This document shows positions 52,641 to 64,000 of a stretch of DNA of 64,000 nt, in pieces (position 1 is the stretch's first letter; each line of letters opens with the position of its first letter). The stretch spans positions 324,079,919-324,143,918 of the forward strand of contig CM077643.1 of NCBI GenBank assembly GCA_039707465.1, written 5' to 3'. The position numbers and the translations under genes are program-made. Under the pieces are notes generated by a model. The model did not search any database, was not told the DNA's origin, and worked only from the letters and a program-made list of their open reading frames with translations. This stretch comes from Rhabdophis nuchalis (Eukaryota > Chordata > Lepidosauria > Squamata > Natricidae).

Positions 52641-53520
52641 GCACGGCTACTCCGATGACATTCGCCCCGTTTCCCTCCGGGAGACCCCAACAGGCTTCCT
52701 CCGCCCCGCGACGCTCCACGGCGGCGAGGACACCTCCTCTTCCCACGAGCTTCCCAGATGCTTCCACGCACGTGTTCCTCCTTCCGGAACCTCCTCGTGT
52801 TCCCCTCTGTCACCTAATTATCCGGATGAAAGGAACCGGGCAGGCCTTCCTAGCTGAGCGTCGAAAAGAAAGAGCGCCTTCCCATTGGTTAGAAGGCCAC
52901 GCCTGCGCAATCGCTTTTCTCTCGGCCCACCTCCCCTCCCCTTGTCCTCCTCCTCCTTTCCCCCCTCCCCTTGCCCTCCCCCCCTCCCCCGGTTTCTCCG
53001 AGTCAGTTCCGTCAGTCATGGAGCGGCGGTTTTCAGCCGCGACAGTCATCGAAGCTGCTAACGCCGCCGGAGCTTGCAACGCGGGACGTCCGGGCCAGCT
53101 GAGTTTGCAGAAGGCTCCCCCAGGAGGAAAAATTGCTCGCGCCACCACCGGAGCCCGCGATCTCCGCAACACCAGCAGCAACCGCGGCGGAGTCGTCTCG
53201 CGCGGCTGGGCGCAGTGACTGACGGCGCGAACCCGGGAATTCTGTCGCGTGCCTGCATCAGGAATCACCCACGTTCGCCGCGGCTCGCGCGCCCTCTCGC
53301 TCTCTCTCCCTACTTCCATGCCTGCAATGCTCCAGTGAGTATATTTCTTCCCCGCGGAGCTGCTCCTTTGCTCGGGAGGGTGGAAGAGAGCTGCGCGTGG
53401 CGCGCGGAAGCGCTCTCGGGCCCTCCCTGGGTAAAATCGGGTTCTGTGTCTTCGGTTTTCCCTTCTTCCCGCCGGTGCAGCTGCCGGAGCGGCAGGAAGA
53501 GCTGGGAGGGTGGGGAGGTG
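52430..53520. promoter_or_regulatory. CpG-rich shared promoter region between URB2 and TAF5L
   Basis: The two genes diverge from this GC- and CpG-rich stretch, in sharp contrast to the AT-rich DNA around it. It contains an inverted CCAAT box (ATTGG at about 52884), an adjacent TGCGCA half site (about 52905), several ETS-type TTCCGG/CCGGAA cores (about 52783 and 52815) and no TATA box near either candidate first exon. This is a typical CpG-island bidirectional promoter for housekeeping genes. Long open frames here come from base composition and are not supported as genes. Confidence 0.75.
53040..53334 (+). other. TAF5L: candidate non-coding first exon of TAF5L
   Basis: A strong plus-strand donor, GCTCCA|GTGAGT, lies at 53335 inside the CpG-rich region. 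The first coding exon begins with an acceptor three bases before its ATG, so an upstream exon must exist. The 5' end given is nominal. Confidence 0.45.
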
Positions 53521-53719
53521 CTTCCCGATCGTGTATGGACCCCCGATCATCTTTTTCTATCCCCCTTTTCTTTCCTTCCTCTCCCCGTGTTTGTTTGGGG
53601 TTTTTTTTTTTGCAAGTGCTTTCCCCGGGGACGGATGTGGCGGAATAGGCAGAGAAACGGGAGGATGGTCTGTGCATCTTGCCTTGTTACGTTGGGAGCA
53701 TGAAAGCCACAGTTCGTGA

Positions 53720-54543
53720 AACTTTTGAATAAGTGGACTTTATATTTGGCCGCCGTGTATTGGGTTCTGTTTCATCTTTTGCTTTCTTGATGCTGAGTTA
53801 TCGGTGGAGATAAGCAAATAGAAGCCCATATGGAGCTTAGGCGAAATAGCCACAGTAGAGATTAGCAGTAAGTTTAATTCTATCGTACTGTTTGAAATAT
53901 CATTATTGCTTATTGAACACAAACTCTTGACAATCCAAGGGTGTGGGTCCTGTCAGGAGTAGTATTTAGGGAGACATGTCTCTGATTGATGGGTAGAAAA
54001 AAACTGAACAATTAGAAGGGGAGGCAACAATTCAGACTGCATGGTAAGTTATGAAAAGCCACACATTTCCCACCTGTGAGATCACCTAGAATATTCATCA
54101 TCAATAATACCATATAGTGTTGAAAAATAATTTGCAAATAAAGATTTCCAAGCTATTTAATATTTGATGGGTGCCATGAAATCTAAAAAGTTAGATGTCG
54201 GTGAACACAGCAATTATGGTTTATTTGATCAATAGACTGGTTAAAAGCACTGTGTTATGTGATGTCTATATTAGGCTAGTGACAATTTGAAGTCTTCATT
54301 GACAAAATCCTTGCTCAACATTTAGTTAAGGTTTTATTTTAAATAATCATAAAAGTATTTTATTGTCCATCTCAAAATGCTGAAATCTAAACACTGCCTC
54401 CCAATATTGTATGAGTTCTCTCAGATTGAAACATCGCAGTGGTTTGCAGCTTGCAATAACTTACGTCTTAAGAAAATGCTACATAAAATTCATGCATTTT
54501 ACTGTTTCCTTGGAATTAGAATTCTGCTTCTCTTTCTTTGAAG
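53720..54543 (+). other. TAF5L: TAF5L intron 1, no repeat recognised
   Basis: Intron 1 (from 53335) first leaves the CpG-rich zone, then is AT-rich without transposon signatures. Confidence 0.6.
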
Positions 54544-54688
54544 GTCATGAAACGTGTACGCACCGAGCAGATTCAGATGGCTGTTTCCTGCTATGTCAAG
54601 CGCAGGCAGTACGTAGACTCAGAAGGTCCCCTGAAACAAGGGCTGCGCTTATGTCACACAGCTGAAGAAATGGCAGCTAATCTAACAG
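54544..54688 (+). CDS. TAF5L: TAF5L exon 2, first coding exon (start codon)
   Basis: The acceptor TTTCTTTGAAG precedes 54544 and ATG is at 54547-54549. The exon encodes residues 1-47 plus one base ([20 protein letters not shown] onward) and ends at ACAG|GTAGGC. A further in-frame ATG upstream is not used because it lies before the acceptor. Confidence 0.95.
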
Positions 54689-57600
54689 GTAGGCAAGAAA
54701 GAAACAGTGAACTTATTTTTATAATACTACAAAATATCTAGGCATTTACTTGGAATGAGACTGAATATAATGAATCGAAGTCAGCAGCATTCAGGTGGAG
54801 GGGGACTCAGAAAAGTCAAAACGGTAGCTGTGAATGTGTGATCAAAATCCCATCCTTTTTTTCATGCATTGCATGAGCATTGCATTTAAAGAGTGGCGTT
54901 TTTATTGCATGGTCACAACTACCGCCTTGACCTATTTGATATTCTCTGCAAATGTCCGTGTAAGCAGGTATGTAGTTAAAATTATTTATTTATACACATT
55001 TTCATAATTATAAATACAATATTTTTTTTAATTATTTTTATTTATTGTATTCCATCTTAATTATTTTTACAAAGAACTCAAGGTGGTGAATATATTCCTA
55101 TTTTTCCCTCCAACAACAATCCCGTGAGGTGGGTTCGGTCAGACCTCAGAGAGAATAACTCTCCCAAACCTGCTAAGCCGTTTTTATGGCTAAAAGGTGG
55201 GACTAGAACTCACTGTATTCTGCTTTCCAGCCCGGTGCCTCAACCACTAGACTAAACTGGTTCTTTATTTAATCAGTTAATATTTGCAAGGAAAACTGAC
55301 TAGAGATTTTGAAATAAGAAAATATAATGAAACATTATATTATTAACATAGTTAATAACTTCTATTGCTGAATGTTTGAAAGTGATTCATTTGGGAACTG
55401 CATCTTTAAATTATTGTATATCTTGATATATTGAGATAAACTGCAGTTGTATTGATTTAGTTAATTAGTTAAATTAACCACTGAATTAGAACATTTATTT
55501 CATAAGTGAAATAAAATTATGGGATATTGTGTGGTTTAGAAGTGGTTAATATGCTCTAAACCTATGAGCTAATAGCATACTTGAAATCTTGGTGTGGTAA
55601 TTCTGGGTTCTACGGATATATTAAATTAATCTAAACAATTTAAGGATGTCATGTCATTTTTGGGCAGTCCTATATGAAATAACTGCATTTTAAAACAAAT
55701 AGCAATAAAGCTTGCCACTTTAAGTTATGGTTGGGAGGTGGGGGGATACCAGGTTCCAGACATACATATAAGCAACTACCTGAATTAGCTTGTTGGAGAC
55801 ATTATTAGTGTATGTAAGTGTGTGTATATAAAAAACAGTAAAAATAGCTTCATAGGAAAACAGGTGTATACACTGATCATTCTTGTTTGCAGTGATGCTG
55901 AAATACATGTTAAATAACCTTATCCCACATCTTCAGAGTTCATTATTTTTATATAACTTATATAAACCCAAGAAAATAAATGCAAGACCCTAATTAGGAC
56001 AGGTTAATCATTTAATATATTTTAACGTATTTTATGTTTTATATTATTGATTTTTATTGTTGCCTGTACACCGCCCTTAGTCCCGAAAGGGAGAAGGGCG
56101 GTATAAAAATCTAATAAAAAAATAAAAAAATTAAATTAATAGAATTTAAATGATGTAGGATTTGCATGGCACACGTTGATTAAGATATATTCCTAAAATG
56201 CCTTTTCCCCATTTTTGAGAACTATTAGCCAACTTAACTGCAAATGTTGCTTCTAGGTTTCTTCTTGTGGGACTTTTATGGAATGCTAACAGTTAAATTT
56301 AGGTTTTCAGCTTGACAGGAAAATCTCTGACAATAAGTAGAATCTGTAGTGATGCTGAGCCTCAGACCTAGCCATCCTGAGGGGTTCTTTGTAGACATAA
56401 TCTAGAAAATTATGTTGGTGGGGTAATAATCACAATGAGACGAATCCAAACCAGTGCTCAGGAAGGAAAAAGGATTTTAATGCCCATCTGACCCTCTCAG
56501 TTCTTTGCTTGTTCCGAAGGTGGAGAGGATTCGCTGAAGGAGATAGGCTTCCTAAAAATCAAAGGTATCTTTTGATAGGAGCTCTGATATCAGAGTCTCT
56601 GTCTTTGCCTGAAATCCCTCATTTTTGCATCTATTCTCATGCTATAGTATACAAATGCCTCAGTGGAATTTCAGAGGATGGGGAAGGTCTCTTTCCTTCA
56701 TTCCTTTCACCCATGTTCTTTTTAAAATTGTGTAAGATAAGTTCACATTGTTAGAGATTCCCAAGCTTAATTAGGATTCTTGATTGTATAGATCAGGGGT
56801 GTCAAACTCAAATTGCACAAACCCGCATCAGGATTGTTTTTGACCTCGGGGTGGGGGGGTGGAGGCTCAGCATCACTCCTGTCGGGGGCGCCTATGGTGT
56901 CCCAAGCGCTCTGCTGATGAAAACAGGCTCCTGAACTCTGTTTTCTGCTGCCACGGCCTCCTACAACTCTCTGCCCAGTGAAAATGGAGCTTGGGCTTGG
57001 GAGCCTGTTTTTGCTGGCAGAAGCACCATGGGCCAGTCCTTCAGTGTGCGCAGGGCAGCCCCACGGGCCATATCTAAGTACCCCACGGGTCGGGCCTTGA
57101 GTTTGACACTCCTGGTATAGATAGTTATACTCAAGGTAAAATTACAGTTTTTCAGATTTATGGCGGACATTTAGATGGACAACTAAATTTGATTATTTGA
57201 TTATTGAATAACCTCTATTTAATTTAGGAATGGACCCAGCTGAAAGAAATAATGGATTCTGACATTTCATGTGTCATCAATTTTCTGTGATAGTAATCCC
57301 TGATAACAAGCTATGCTAAATACTGAAGTTGGTTTTTTTTCTAATTTTTGTGTCATGTTTAGTTTAGTTACATGTGTGAATTCATTCTTTAACATGAAAA
57401 AAAACCTTAATTTGGATTAATAGAAATATAGGCCATTACCTTAACAATCTTAATTTATTTGTAAACTTTATATACAGATAAGAAGTATACCAAGCATTGT
57501 GGATTATTTTCAGCCTGATTGTTACCCTTTTCATTTGTCCTATAAAAATAATGGAAACTAATATTTGCCAGATTGCTTTAAAAATGCAGAAGTTATGTGT

Positions 57601-60600
57601 TTCAATATAAAAAAGCAGAAAGTTACATTGCAGCATTCAATGTCTTCGAAAACCAATTGTCTTCATTTTTGTTTGTTTTTTAGTACAATCTGAATCGGGT
57701 TGTACAAATGTGATTTCTGCTGCACCCTGCTTAGCAGAGCCTCAACAATATGAAGTACAGTTTGGGCGGTTGCGCAACTTTTTGACAGGTGGGTAAAATC
57801 CAAATTGGAGCCATAGATTTGTTAAGTGAAAGGTTCCTGACATTGTATGCCAGATTTAAGGGTCAAGCAGATTTCTCCAGCACTGCATGCATGCTTTCGT
57901 CCTTTGTAGACAGTTGCATAGCTGTTGTATTCATGCATTTGCAAATGTTAACAATCTGGCTAGGGAGTACTCAAAACAACAATGCACAGAACAAGTCAGA
58001 TCAACCAAGCATGCAGGACGCACGTCTCTGCTTGAATGGGGAAGTGTTCGCATTGGGCCCATCTGCAGCCGTTTGCAACCTACACTTACCCATCAATCCC
58101 TTTGCTATCTAGATATACGGTAACGGCTATAGGTAGTTGCAGGCAACTCTAAACCAACCTTTAGTCATTAGGCCAAGAATGTGATTTTTCAAAAGCCATT
58201 GGAATATTAGTCCTTGCAATTTCCATTTCTAACTCTTATCTCTGCTCTGATGGCATTTTATTCTCTATCAAAGATGCCATAATAAAGTAAAGAAACTGAG
58301 AATCTTCCTGACTGGAATTCCATAGACAGAATGGAATTCTGTTACCAGAGCAAATGTTTTAAAGGGCTAGAACGTTTGCCCACTCCAAATTCTGCCAGAG
58401 ACAGGGTTCCTATGTGAGTTTTAGAATTACCCTGTATTTCTTAACGAACAGACAGTAACGTTGAATATTCCCTATTTATATAATCAAAAGGCTATCTGCA
58501 AAAGGTGTGGGAGCTGGCTTGCTTAATTTTCACTCTTAATATCTGCTCAGCACTCAGTGGGAAAAAATGACATTTTCTTTTATCTTGGATGTTTAGATTC
58601 AGATTCCCAGCATAGCCAGGAAGTGATGCCTCTCCTGTACCCTCTCTTTGTCTACCTCCATCTCAACATGGTCCAAAATGGCCTAAAGAGCACAGTGGAC
58701 AGTTTCTACAGTCGCTTCCATGGGATGTTCTTACAGAATGCCAGCCAGAAAGACATCATTGAACAGTTGCAAACTACATTAACAATTCAAGACATCCTGT
58801 CCAATTTCAAGCTTCGGGCATTTCTGGACAATAAATATGTGGTCCGCCTTCAGGAAGACAGCTACAACTTCCTCCTCCGCTACCTCCAGAGTGATAATAA
58901 CAGTGCTCTCTGCAAAGTCCTATCCTTGCATATTCACCTAGATGTGCAGCCCGCCAAGAGAGTGGACTACCAGCTCTATGCTAGTGGTGGCTCTTCACGG
59001 AGTGAGAGCAATGGGCTGGAACCTACTGATATGCCTGCTTCCATCCTGCAGAATGAAGCGGCCTTGGACCTCCTCCAAGATAGCATTAAAAGAGTCAAAG
59101 ATGGGCCACCATCCCTTACTACCATATGTTTCTATGCATTCTATAATACTGAGCAGTTGCTGAATACAGCCACGATCTCGCCAAATGGCAAACTGCTGGC
59201 TGCTGGTTTTGACAATTCCTGTGTAAAGCTGTGGAGCTTGCGGCCCAAGAAGCTGAAATCTGAGCCTCACTTAGTAGATGTTTCCCGAATTCACTTGGCC
59301 TGTGATATGTTGGATGAAGAGGTCAGAACATCTTGTTATTCTGATTTTTTTTATTATCGAATCATGGGTAGAATGTATTACATTTATGTTGAAATGCTAT
59401 ATGTCAGGGGTGTCCAAACTTGGGAACTTTAAGAGTTGTGGACTTCAACTCCCAGAATTCCCCAGCCAGCATGGCTGGCTGGGGAATTCTGGGAGTTGAA
59501 GTCCACAACTCTTAAAGTTCCCAAGTTCGGACATCCCTGCTATATGTGAAAGGTTTTCCAAATTGTCACGTTCTCCCAACCAAACCAAAAGCAAAATCTG
59601 CCGCACACTGATGTTTTCCTTCTACCTATTAGTCACATGGGTAGGCTGGACAGTGAGAAATTATAGGGAGCCAACAATAGTTTGCCTGGGAAAAGATTTA
59701 AGTTAAAACTGCCTATTTACCCACCTCTGATAATAATAGAACTGATCAAATACTTGTCCTTATTCAATTGAACAGTTCATTAGCCAATTATGACTCCTTA
59801 TGGTGGCAATTTCATTCTTCATTTGCATTTATGGTAATACACCAGTGGTGGGATCCAAAAAATTGTACTAGTTGTTCTGTGGGCGTGGCTTGGTGAGCAT
59901 GTCAGGGGAAGGATACTGTAAAATCTCCATTCCCTCTCCACTCCAGGGGAAGGATACTGCAAAATCCCCATTTCCTCCCGATCAGCTGGGACTCGGGAGG
60001 CAGAGAATAGATGGGGGAGGGGCCAGTCAGAGGTGGTATTTACCGGTTCTCCAAACTACTCAAAATTTCCGATACTGGTTCTCCAGAACTGGTCAGAACC
60101 TGCTGAATACCACCTCAACCTTTCAGAGGCACAAATCAAGATGAGTTATAATATTTGAGTCAGAAAGGGAGACTCTGAAAGTGCTTTAAGTTATAATCTC
60201 AAATTTGCTCATGGGAAGGAAAGTTACTTATAGGTCGCATGTACCCCTGTATGAACTCTGAATGTTCAGGGCAATTTTGAGACAGAATTCAATAAGATGC
60301 ATGATTAATCTAGCTATTATTTCTACCACTAATGTATGTAGCATAACTGCCTAAACGCAGCAGTTTTGCAATTGCTTAAAATAATTCCTAAAGTAGTCTT
60401 GTGCAACTAATGCCTAAAGCAGATTGGTCAACGAATAAAATAAATGACTTCAGTTACAGCAGGGTTGTCCAACGTTTCTGGCTTTCTGGACAGGTGGGGG
60501 GACAGAAGACCGTTCTGCATGAGCGGCTGGCAAGTACGCATGTGCGCGCAGCTCCATTTGTGTGAGCGGTGTGCACATATGCCTGCCGCTTGCTTAAATG

Positions 60601-62425
60601 GAGTGCTTGCTGCTCCTACAAGTGAGGATGTGCATGCATGAGTTCGCTGCCCATTTCCATAGCCTGGTTGTAAATCCCTCGACCCACTAGTGGGCCATGG
60701 CACACAGGTTGGGGACCCCTGACTTACAGTATAGATATGCTATATGTAATTGTATAGGTTTGTAATAGAATTGATGGCAAGAGCATCTTACTGAAGGTAA
60801 GGAAGCGTCTCTCAGTCTTCTGATTATAGCACACGATTTGTATATTTTATTATTTTTTCCTTAAAAACAATGGTACAAAATCTTTTGCACCATTTTTCGG
60901 TCTGTAAAAACAAATAATGCAAGCAAGACCCAGTTACATGTTATTATACATCCAGCTGTTAACATAATCCAAATAATATATTTGTAGAAAATGCAAAGCA
61001 TCTTAATTCCACCAAACAAAGTTTTAGGTGCCACAGCGATTTCCTTCTCCAGCATATGTGTAAAGTGTTATCAGTATATTGTTGACACGCAGATCTACTT
61101 TTCTATAAAAACATTGGGTAATGAAATGATTCATGTAAATGCCTGCTTGCTATTAATGGTAATTGAGGGCAATGATATTGGATTGATTAGTCTCTGAATG
61201 AGGTATGAATTCCGTGGAAGCTATAGTTTTGTAGCTTCCATTTAAAACTACATTTCGATGGGCCTATATTTTCCCAGAAAGACAATCAGTAGAAGCAGAT
61301 GCATTCACTATGCTCTTTCTTAGACTAAAGTGATATTGGTGGTATACAAGCTGAAAATATCCAAGCTTGATTATTTTTCATAGGGCTGCTTTTGTATTTG
61401 ATCCCACAAACTTTGGTTAGTATAGGATTTGGCAGCCAAGTTGGTCTTTGAAAAGGACTCTTCAAAAAGACCATTTTTACCAGCACTTGGGAGTGTTTCA
61501 CTGACAGCCTATTTATTTCTGTTAGTTGTAACTGATAAAAATGCTATTATTGCTTTGATAAGGACATTGAAAAAAAACAAAGCTTAGAGAAAGTTCGTCT
61601 GAAAAATCTTCTTTATTCTTTTTACAGGCTGAAGATGATGATGACATAGGAACTGAAATGAAGTTATTAAGAGGGCACTCTGGACCAGTGTATAGCACAA
61701 GTTTTTTATCAGACAGTTCAGGATTGCTGTCATGCTCTGAAGATACAACTATCAGATACTGGGATCTTGGATGTTTTACAAACACTGTCTTGTACCAAGG
61801 ACATGCTTATCCGGTGTGGGACCTGGACATCAGCCCTTGCAGCTTGTACTTTGCTAGTGCTTCTCATGACCGTACAGCAAGACTCTGGTCATTTGATCGG
61901 ACGTATCCCCTACGGATATACGCGGGCCATTTAGCAGATGTCGACTGCATCAAGTTTCATCCAAATTCTAACTACTTGGCAACAGGATCTACAGACAAAA
62001 CAGTTCGGCTCTGGAGTACCCAGCAAGGAAACACAGTGCGTCTGTTTACAGGCCACCGGGGTCCTGTCCTGTCCCTTGCCTTTTCTCCCAATGGTAAGTA
62101 CTTGGCCTCAGCAGGTGAAGACCAGCGCTTAAAATTGTGGGACTTGGCATCTGGAACGCTTTACAAAGAACTGCGGGGGCATACAGATAATATCACCAGC
62201 CTTACTTTTAGCCCGGATAGTAGCTTGATTGCTTCGGCATCAATGGACAATTCTGTTCGAGTCTGGGACATCCGAAACACTTACTGCAATGCTCCTGTAG
62301 ATGGCTCTTCCAGCGAGCTAGTCGGAATATATACTGGACAGATCAGTAATGTACTGAGTGTACAGTTTATGGCCTGCAACCTTCTTTTAGTGACTGGAAT
62401 TGCACAAGAGAATCAGGAACATTAG
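54547..62425 (+). CDS. TAF5L: TAF5L, PCAF/SAGA-complex WD40 subunit (whole spliced CDS)
   Basis: The coding sequence joins 54547-54688, 57684-57788, 58597-59321 and 61628-62425, giving 1770 nt or 589 residues plus stop, the same length as human TAF5L. Introns 2 and 3 are phase 1, intron 4 is phase 0, and all are GT..AG. The N-terminal part (about residues 65-205) is the TAF5 NTD2-type helical domain, including [15 protein letters not shown] and [16 protein letters not shown]. Six WD40 repeats follow: the first at about 261-297, then after an acidic linker ([10 protein letters not shown]) five classic GH..WD repeats from about 338. It ends ..ITG-type IAQENQEH. From family knowledge, TAF5L (PAF65-beta) is the TAF5-like scaffold of PCAF/GCN5 acetyltransferase complexes in the nucleus. 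No disabling change was seen. Confidence 0.97.
55060..55262 (-). mobile_element. tRNA-derived SINE, inverted
   Basis: On the minus strand the head reads TTTAGTCTAGTGGTTGAGGC (box A) with GAGTTCTAGTCCCACC (box B). The tail has CACCTTGAGTTCTTTGTAAA. Confidence 0.8.
56066..56130. mobile_element. L2-type 3' terminal fragment
   Basis: TACACCGCCCTTAGTCCCGA..GGGCGGTATAAAAATCTAAT followed by an AATAAA-rich tail. Confidence 0.6.
56794..57114. mobile_element. hAT MITE (321 bp)
   Basis: Inverted ends CAGGGGTGTCAAACTCAA and GAGTTTGACACTCCTG are flanked by the perfect 8-bp duplication GTATAGAT (56786-56793, 57115-57122). Confidence 0.92.
57684..57788 (+). CDS. TAF5L: TAF5L exon 3
   Basis: This 105-nt exon has phase 1 on both sides and encodes residues 48-82. 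The acceptor is TTTGTTTTTTAG|TACAAT and the donor is TTGACAG|GTGGGT. The peptide includes [15 protein letters not shown], diagnostic for TAF5L. The exon has no start codon of its own and is supported by splice sites and homology. Confidence 0.94.
57789..58596 (+). other. TAF5L: TAF5L intron 3, no repeat recognised
   Basis: About 800 bp of intronic sequence with no transposon ends. Short open frames here have no support. Confidence 0.6.
58597..59321 (+). CDS. TAF5L: TAF5L exon 4
   Basis: This 725-nt exon completes residue 83 and runs to 324. The acceptor is GGATGTTTAG|ATTCAG and the donor is GATGAAGAG|GTCAGA. It encodes the NTD2-like helical domain and the first WD40 repeat ([14 protein letters not shown]). 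Confidence 0.96.
59405..59539. mobile_element. palindromic hAT MITE (135 bp)
   Basis: CAGGGGTGTCCAAACTTGGG..GGACATCCCTG with the duplication CTATATGT (59397-59404, 59540-59547). Both arms carry AAGAGTTGTGG. Confidence 0.93.
59843..60116. mobile_element. two nested MITEs (CAGTGGTGGG and CAGAGGTGGTA types)
   Basis: 59843 begins CAGTGGTGGGATCC. 60028-60116 is a smaller palindromic unit from CAGAGGTGGTATTTACCGG to GAATACCACCTC, also seen at 8541-8612. Confidence 0.6.
60460..60721. mobile_element. hAT MITE (262 bp)
   Basis: Ends CAGGGTTGTCCAACG and GGTTGGGGACCCCTG. Flanks AGTTACAG and ACTTACAG match at 7 of 8. Related to the element at 13312. Confidence 0.85.
60996..61068 (-). repeat. fragment shared with both composite transposons
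   Basis: AAACAAAGTTTTAGGTGCCA..CGATTTCCTTCTCCAGCATA matches 27640-27705 (inverted) and 34305-34370. It occurs here without the microsatellite or MITE. Confidence 0.75.
61628..62425 (+). CDS. TAF5L: TAF5L exon 5, last coding exon
   Basis: The acceptor is TTCTTTTTACAG|GCTGAA. It encodes residues 325-589 and a TAG stop. Five WD40 repeats are visible, for example [20 protein letters not shown] and [19 protein letters not shown]. Confidence 0.97.
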   Translation, partial: AEDDDDIGTEMKLLRGHSGPVYSTSFLSDSSGLLSCSEDTTIRYWDLGCFTNTVLYQGHAYPVWDLDISPCSLYFASASHDRTARLWSFDRTYPLRIYAGHLADVDCIKFHPNSNYLATGSTDKTVRLWSTQQGNTVRLFTGHRGPVLSLAFSPNGKYLASAGEDQRLKLWDLASGTLYKELRGHTDNITSLTFSPDSSLIASASMDNSVRVWDIRNTYCNAPVDGSSSELVGIYTGQISNVLSVQFMACNLLLVTGIAQENQEH

Positions 62426-64000
62426 CCTTTTTGAAAACGGGACAGAAGATGTTATTGAAAACTAGAGTCTATTATAAACTGAGAGTATATATAATTGACT
62501 GTGAATTTTTCCCTCTCCCTTTGTTAGACATCCAGAATGATGGAAGTACTGTATTTGAAAGTATCTTTTATTTTTGCAAAAATGATAGGAAGGGAGAGCA
62601 ATAGAAGAATATCACCGTAGTTCTACATTAGTGCAAAGTTAGGAAGCAATGTAATAAAGTGAACAGCCCAGAATATTTTGATATAGGGGTAGTCCAAAAC
62701 CAGGTCCAAACAAGTAAAATCATCACTGGAGCATTTGCACTTAAATATCCTGTATTGATGGGAACATCCTACCTGTTTCTACTACTGATTTGTCTAAACA
62801 GCAATTATGTAGTACAGCTAACATCACCTTGGGTAGATAAATATATTCAGTTCTGAGGATGTTCCCAAATATATAACATTTCAGTAATGTTTAAAGTAAC
62901 ACCAAAGGGCAGTTTCCCTTAGCATAAGAGATATGAGATTAGATCTAAATAATAATTTTAAAAAACCTTCCCTTCCATGGGATCTCTTTGATCCAACAAA
63001 GGCGAGTGAAGAGGAAAAACTATTTCCCACTGCAATCTCTGTGATTTCCCAACCTTCTGCAGTTGATTTTCAAAAGAGTAGAAAGGGATTAAAGGAGAAA
63101 GAGTGTTGCCATTGTATTATTTTTAAATATATATATATATATATGGCAGTTGCTGTCACTACCAAATATATAAAGTGGTTTTAATTCTTTATATGGACCA
63201 TAACATTTGCAGCTATTCCTAGATCAAAAAATTGGGGTTTTCCTGGATCTGTTTGCACTGTAATGATGACATAAAATACTAGATTAATCGATGAAATAAT
63301 AATTAGCTGTGGACGGAACCAGCAAAACATGACTGAATTTGTTTCACCTCCATGTAGAAAGGCAATTTTCCTCCTCAGAAACATTATCTGCAGACCATAT
63401 GAACAAAGATATCCAAGGAAGCTAGTATCATTACATCATTAATTAATAGAAGCTTTGTCAATATCTGATGTTTTTCACTGAAATGAACATTTCTGTAAGT
63501 TTTCATATACAAGTGTCAGCATGCAAAATGGAGTGGGAGATGGGAACAGCAATTTTAATTTCTTCATTCTAAGAGAAGATCAAATATTTCTGCTTTTGGA
63601 AAAAATATTTTGTATTTTTTTTAATTAAAATGTTTAGCTTAAAGAGAAAAGTTTGGCATCTCTGTATGGAATTCAGATTTTATGAAGTAGATAAATCTAA
63701 CTTTGTCACATGGGTAAGGATCTCTTTTGTATCTTGTCCATGTCAATCTAACAAATATACAAAAATCATCTCTTCAGAGTTCTGTACCATTTTGCAAATT
63801 GTTTTTTTAAAACTGAAAACATTTTTGTATACAACTTTCCCTAACATACTTTTTACGCATCTTGTATGCATCATTTCCCCAAATATATTAATTTTTGTAT
63901 ACGTCTTTTTCAGCCAAAAATACTTAAAGCAGATGTTTGCAGGCTCTGAATTTTATGTCTGTTCACATTGTGGACTCTGTGTTGATGGATCGCATAATTT
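62426..64000 (+). other. TAF5L: TAF5L 3' UTR, running off the window
   Basis: This AT-rich sequence follows the stop with no coding signal. A canonical AATAAA at 62653-62658 could give a short 3' UTR of about 250 nt, and the long AT-rich remainder could be an extended one. A (TA)n run lies at about 63127-63142. No recognisable transposon was seen here, unlike almost everywhere else, which fits a conserved untranslated region. Confidence 0.6.

Larger units (their letters stand above)
54689..57683 (+). other. TAF5L: TAF5L intron 2
   Basis: It contains an inverted SINE (55060-55262), an L2-type tail (56066-56130) and a hAT MITE (56794-57114). Other parts are AT-rich and unassigned. Confidence 0.8.
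59322..61627 (+). other. TAF5L: TAF5L intron 4
   Basis: It carries four MITEs and a fragment of the composite-transposon sequence at 60996-61068. 60120-60455 and 61070-61627 are unassigned. Confidence 0.75.

Noticed and set aside
52655..53703. Long overlapping open frames on both strands in the CpG-rich region
   Set aside because: GC-rich sequence has few stops by chance. The peptides are low-complexity proline, arginine and serine, and the region fits a promoter with non-coding exons.

Overview
This is a piece of a vertebrate nuclear genome, most likely a squamate reptile and quite possibly a snake. The evidence is the mix of CR1 and L2 LINE ends, BovB (RTE) fragments, Sauria-type tRNA-derived SINEs, very many short hAT and TA-flanked (Tc1/mariner-like) MITEs, and CR1 tails grown into ATTCT microsatellites. 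Nothing bacterial is present. Coding sequence is only about 10 percent of the window, split into exons with GT..AG junctions.

Two genes are recognisable and lie head to head. URB2 (minus strand, nine coding exons from 48608 down to 18144, 1539 codons) encodes the nucleolar ribosome-biogenesis protein Urb2/Npa2. TAF5L (plus strand, four coding exons from 54547 to 62425, 589 codons) encodes the WD40 subunit of the PCAF/GCN5 (SAGA-type) acetyltransferase complex. Every exon joins in phase without a stop, so both genes look intact. A CpG-rich stretch at about 52430-53520 separates them and holds a candidate non-coding first exon for each, so it is probably a shared bidirectional promoter. Human chromosome 1q42 has the same head-to-head pair.

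Layout: 1-17.9 kb is intergenic DNA beyond the URB2 3' end, made of CR1 copies, a BovB fragment, a solo LTR at 10169-10759, SINEs and MITEs. 17.9-52.4 kb is URB2; its introns are packed with repeats, including an L2 copy beside exon 5, a same-sense solo LTR in intron 3, several microsatellites and two inverted-repeat pairs that bracket exons 7-8 and exons 2-3. 52.4-53.5 kb is the promoter region. 53.5-64 kb is TAF5L, with fewer repeats and a 3' UTR running off the window.

I found no new enzyme system or gene cluster. The most interesting material is structural: perfect 135-bp palindromic hAT MITEs whose two arms change together, a composite transposon present twice in opposite orientation around URB2 exons, and MITEs that carry NRF1-type motifs. 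Repeat families were assigned by eye from termini, target-site duplications and recognised coding fragments; repeat edges are approximate unless a duplication is quoted.
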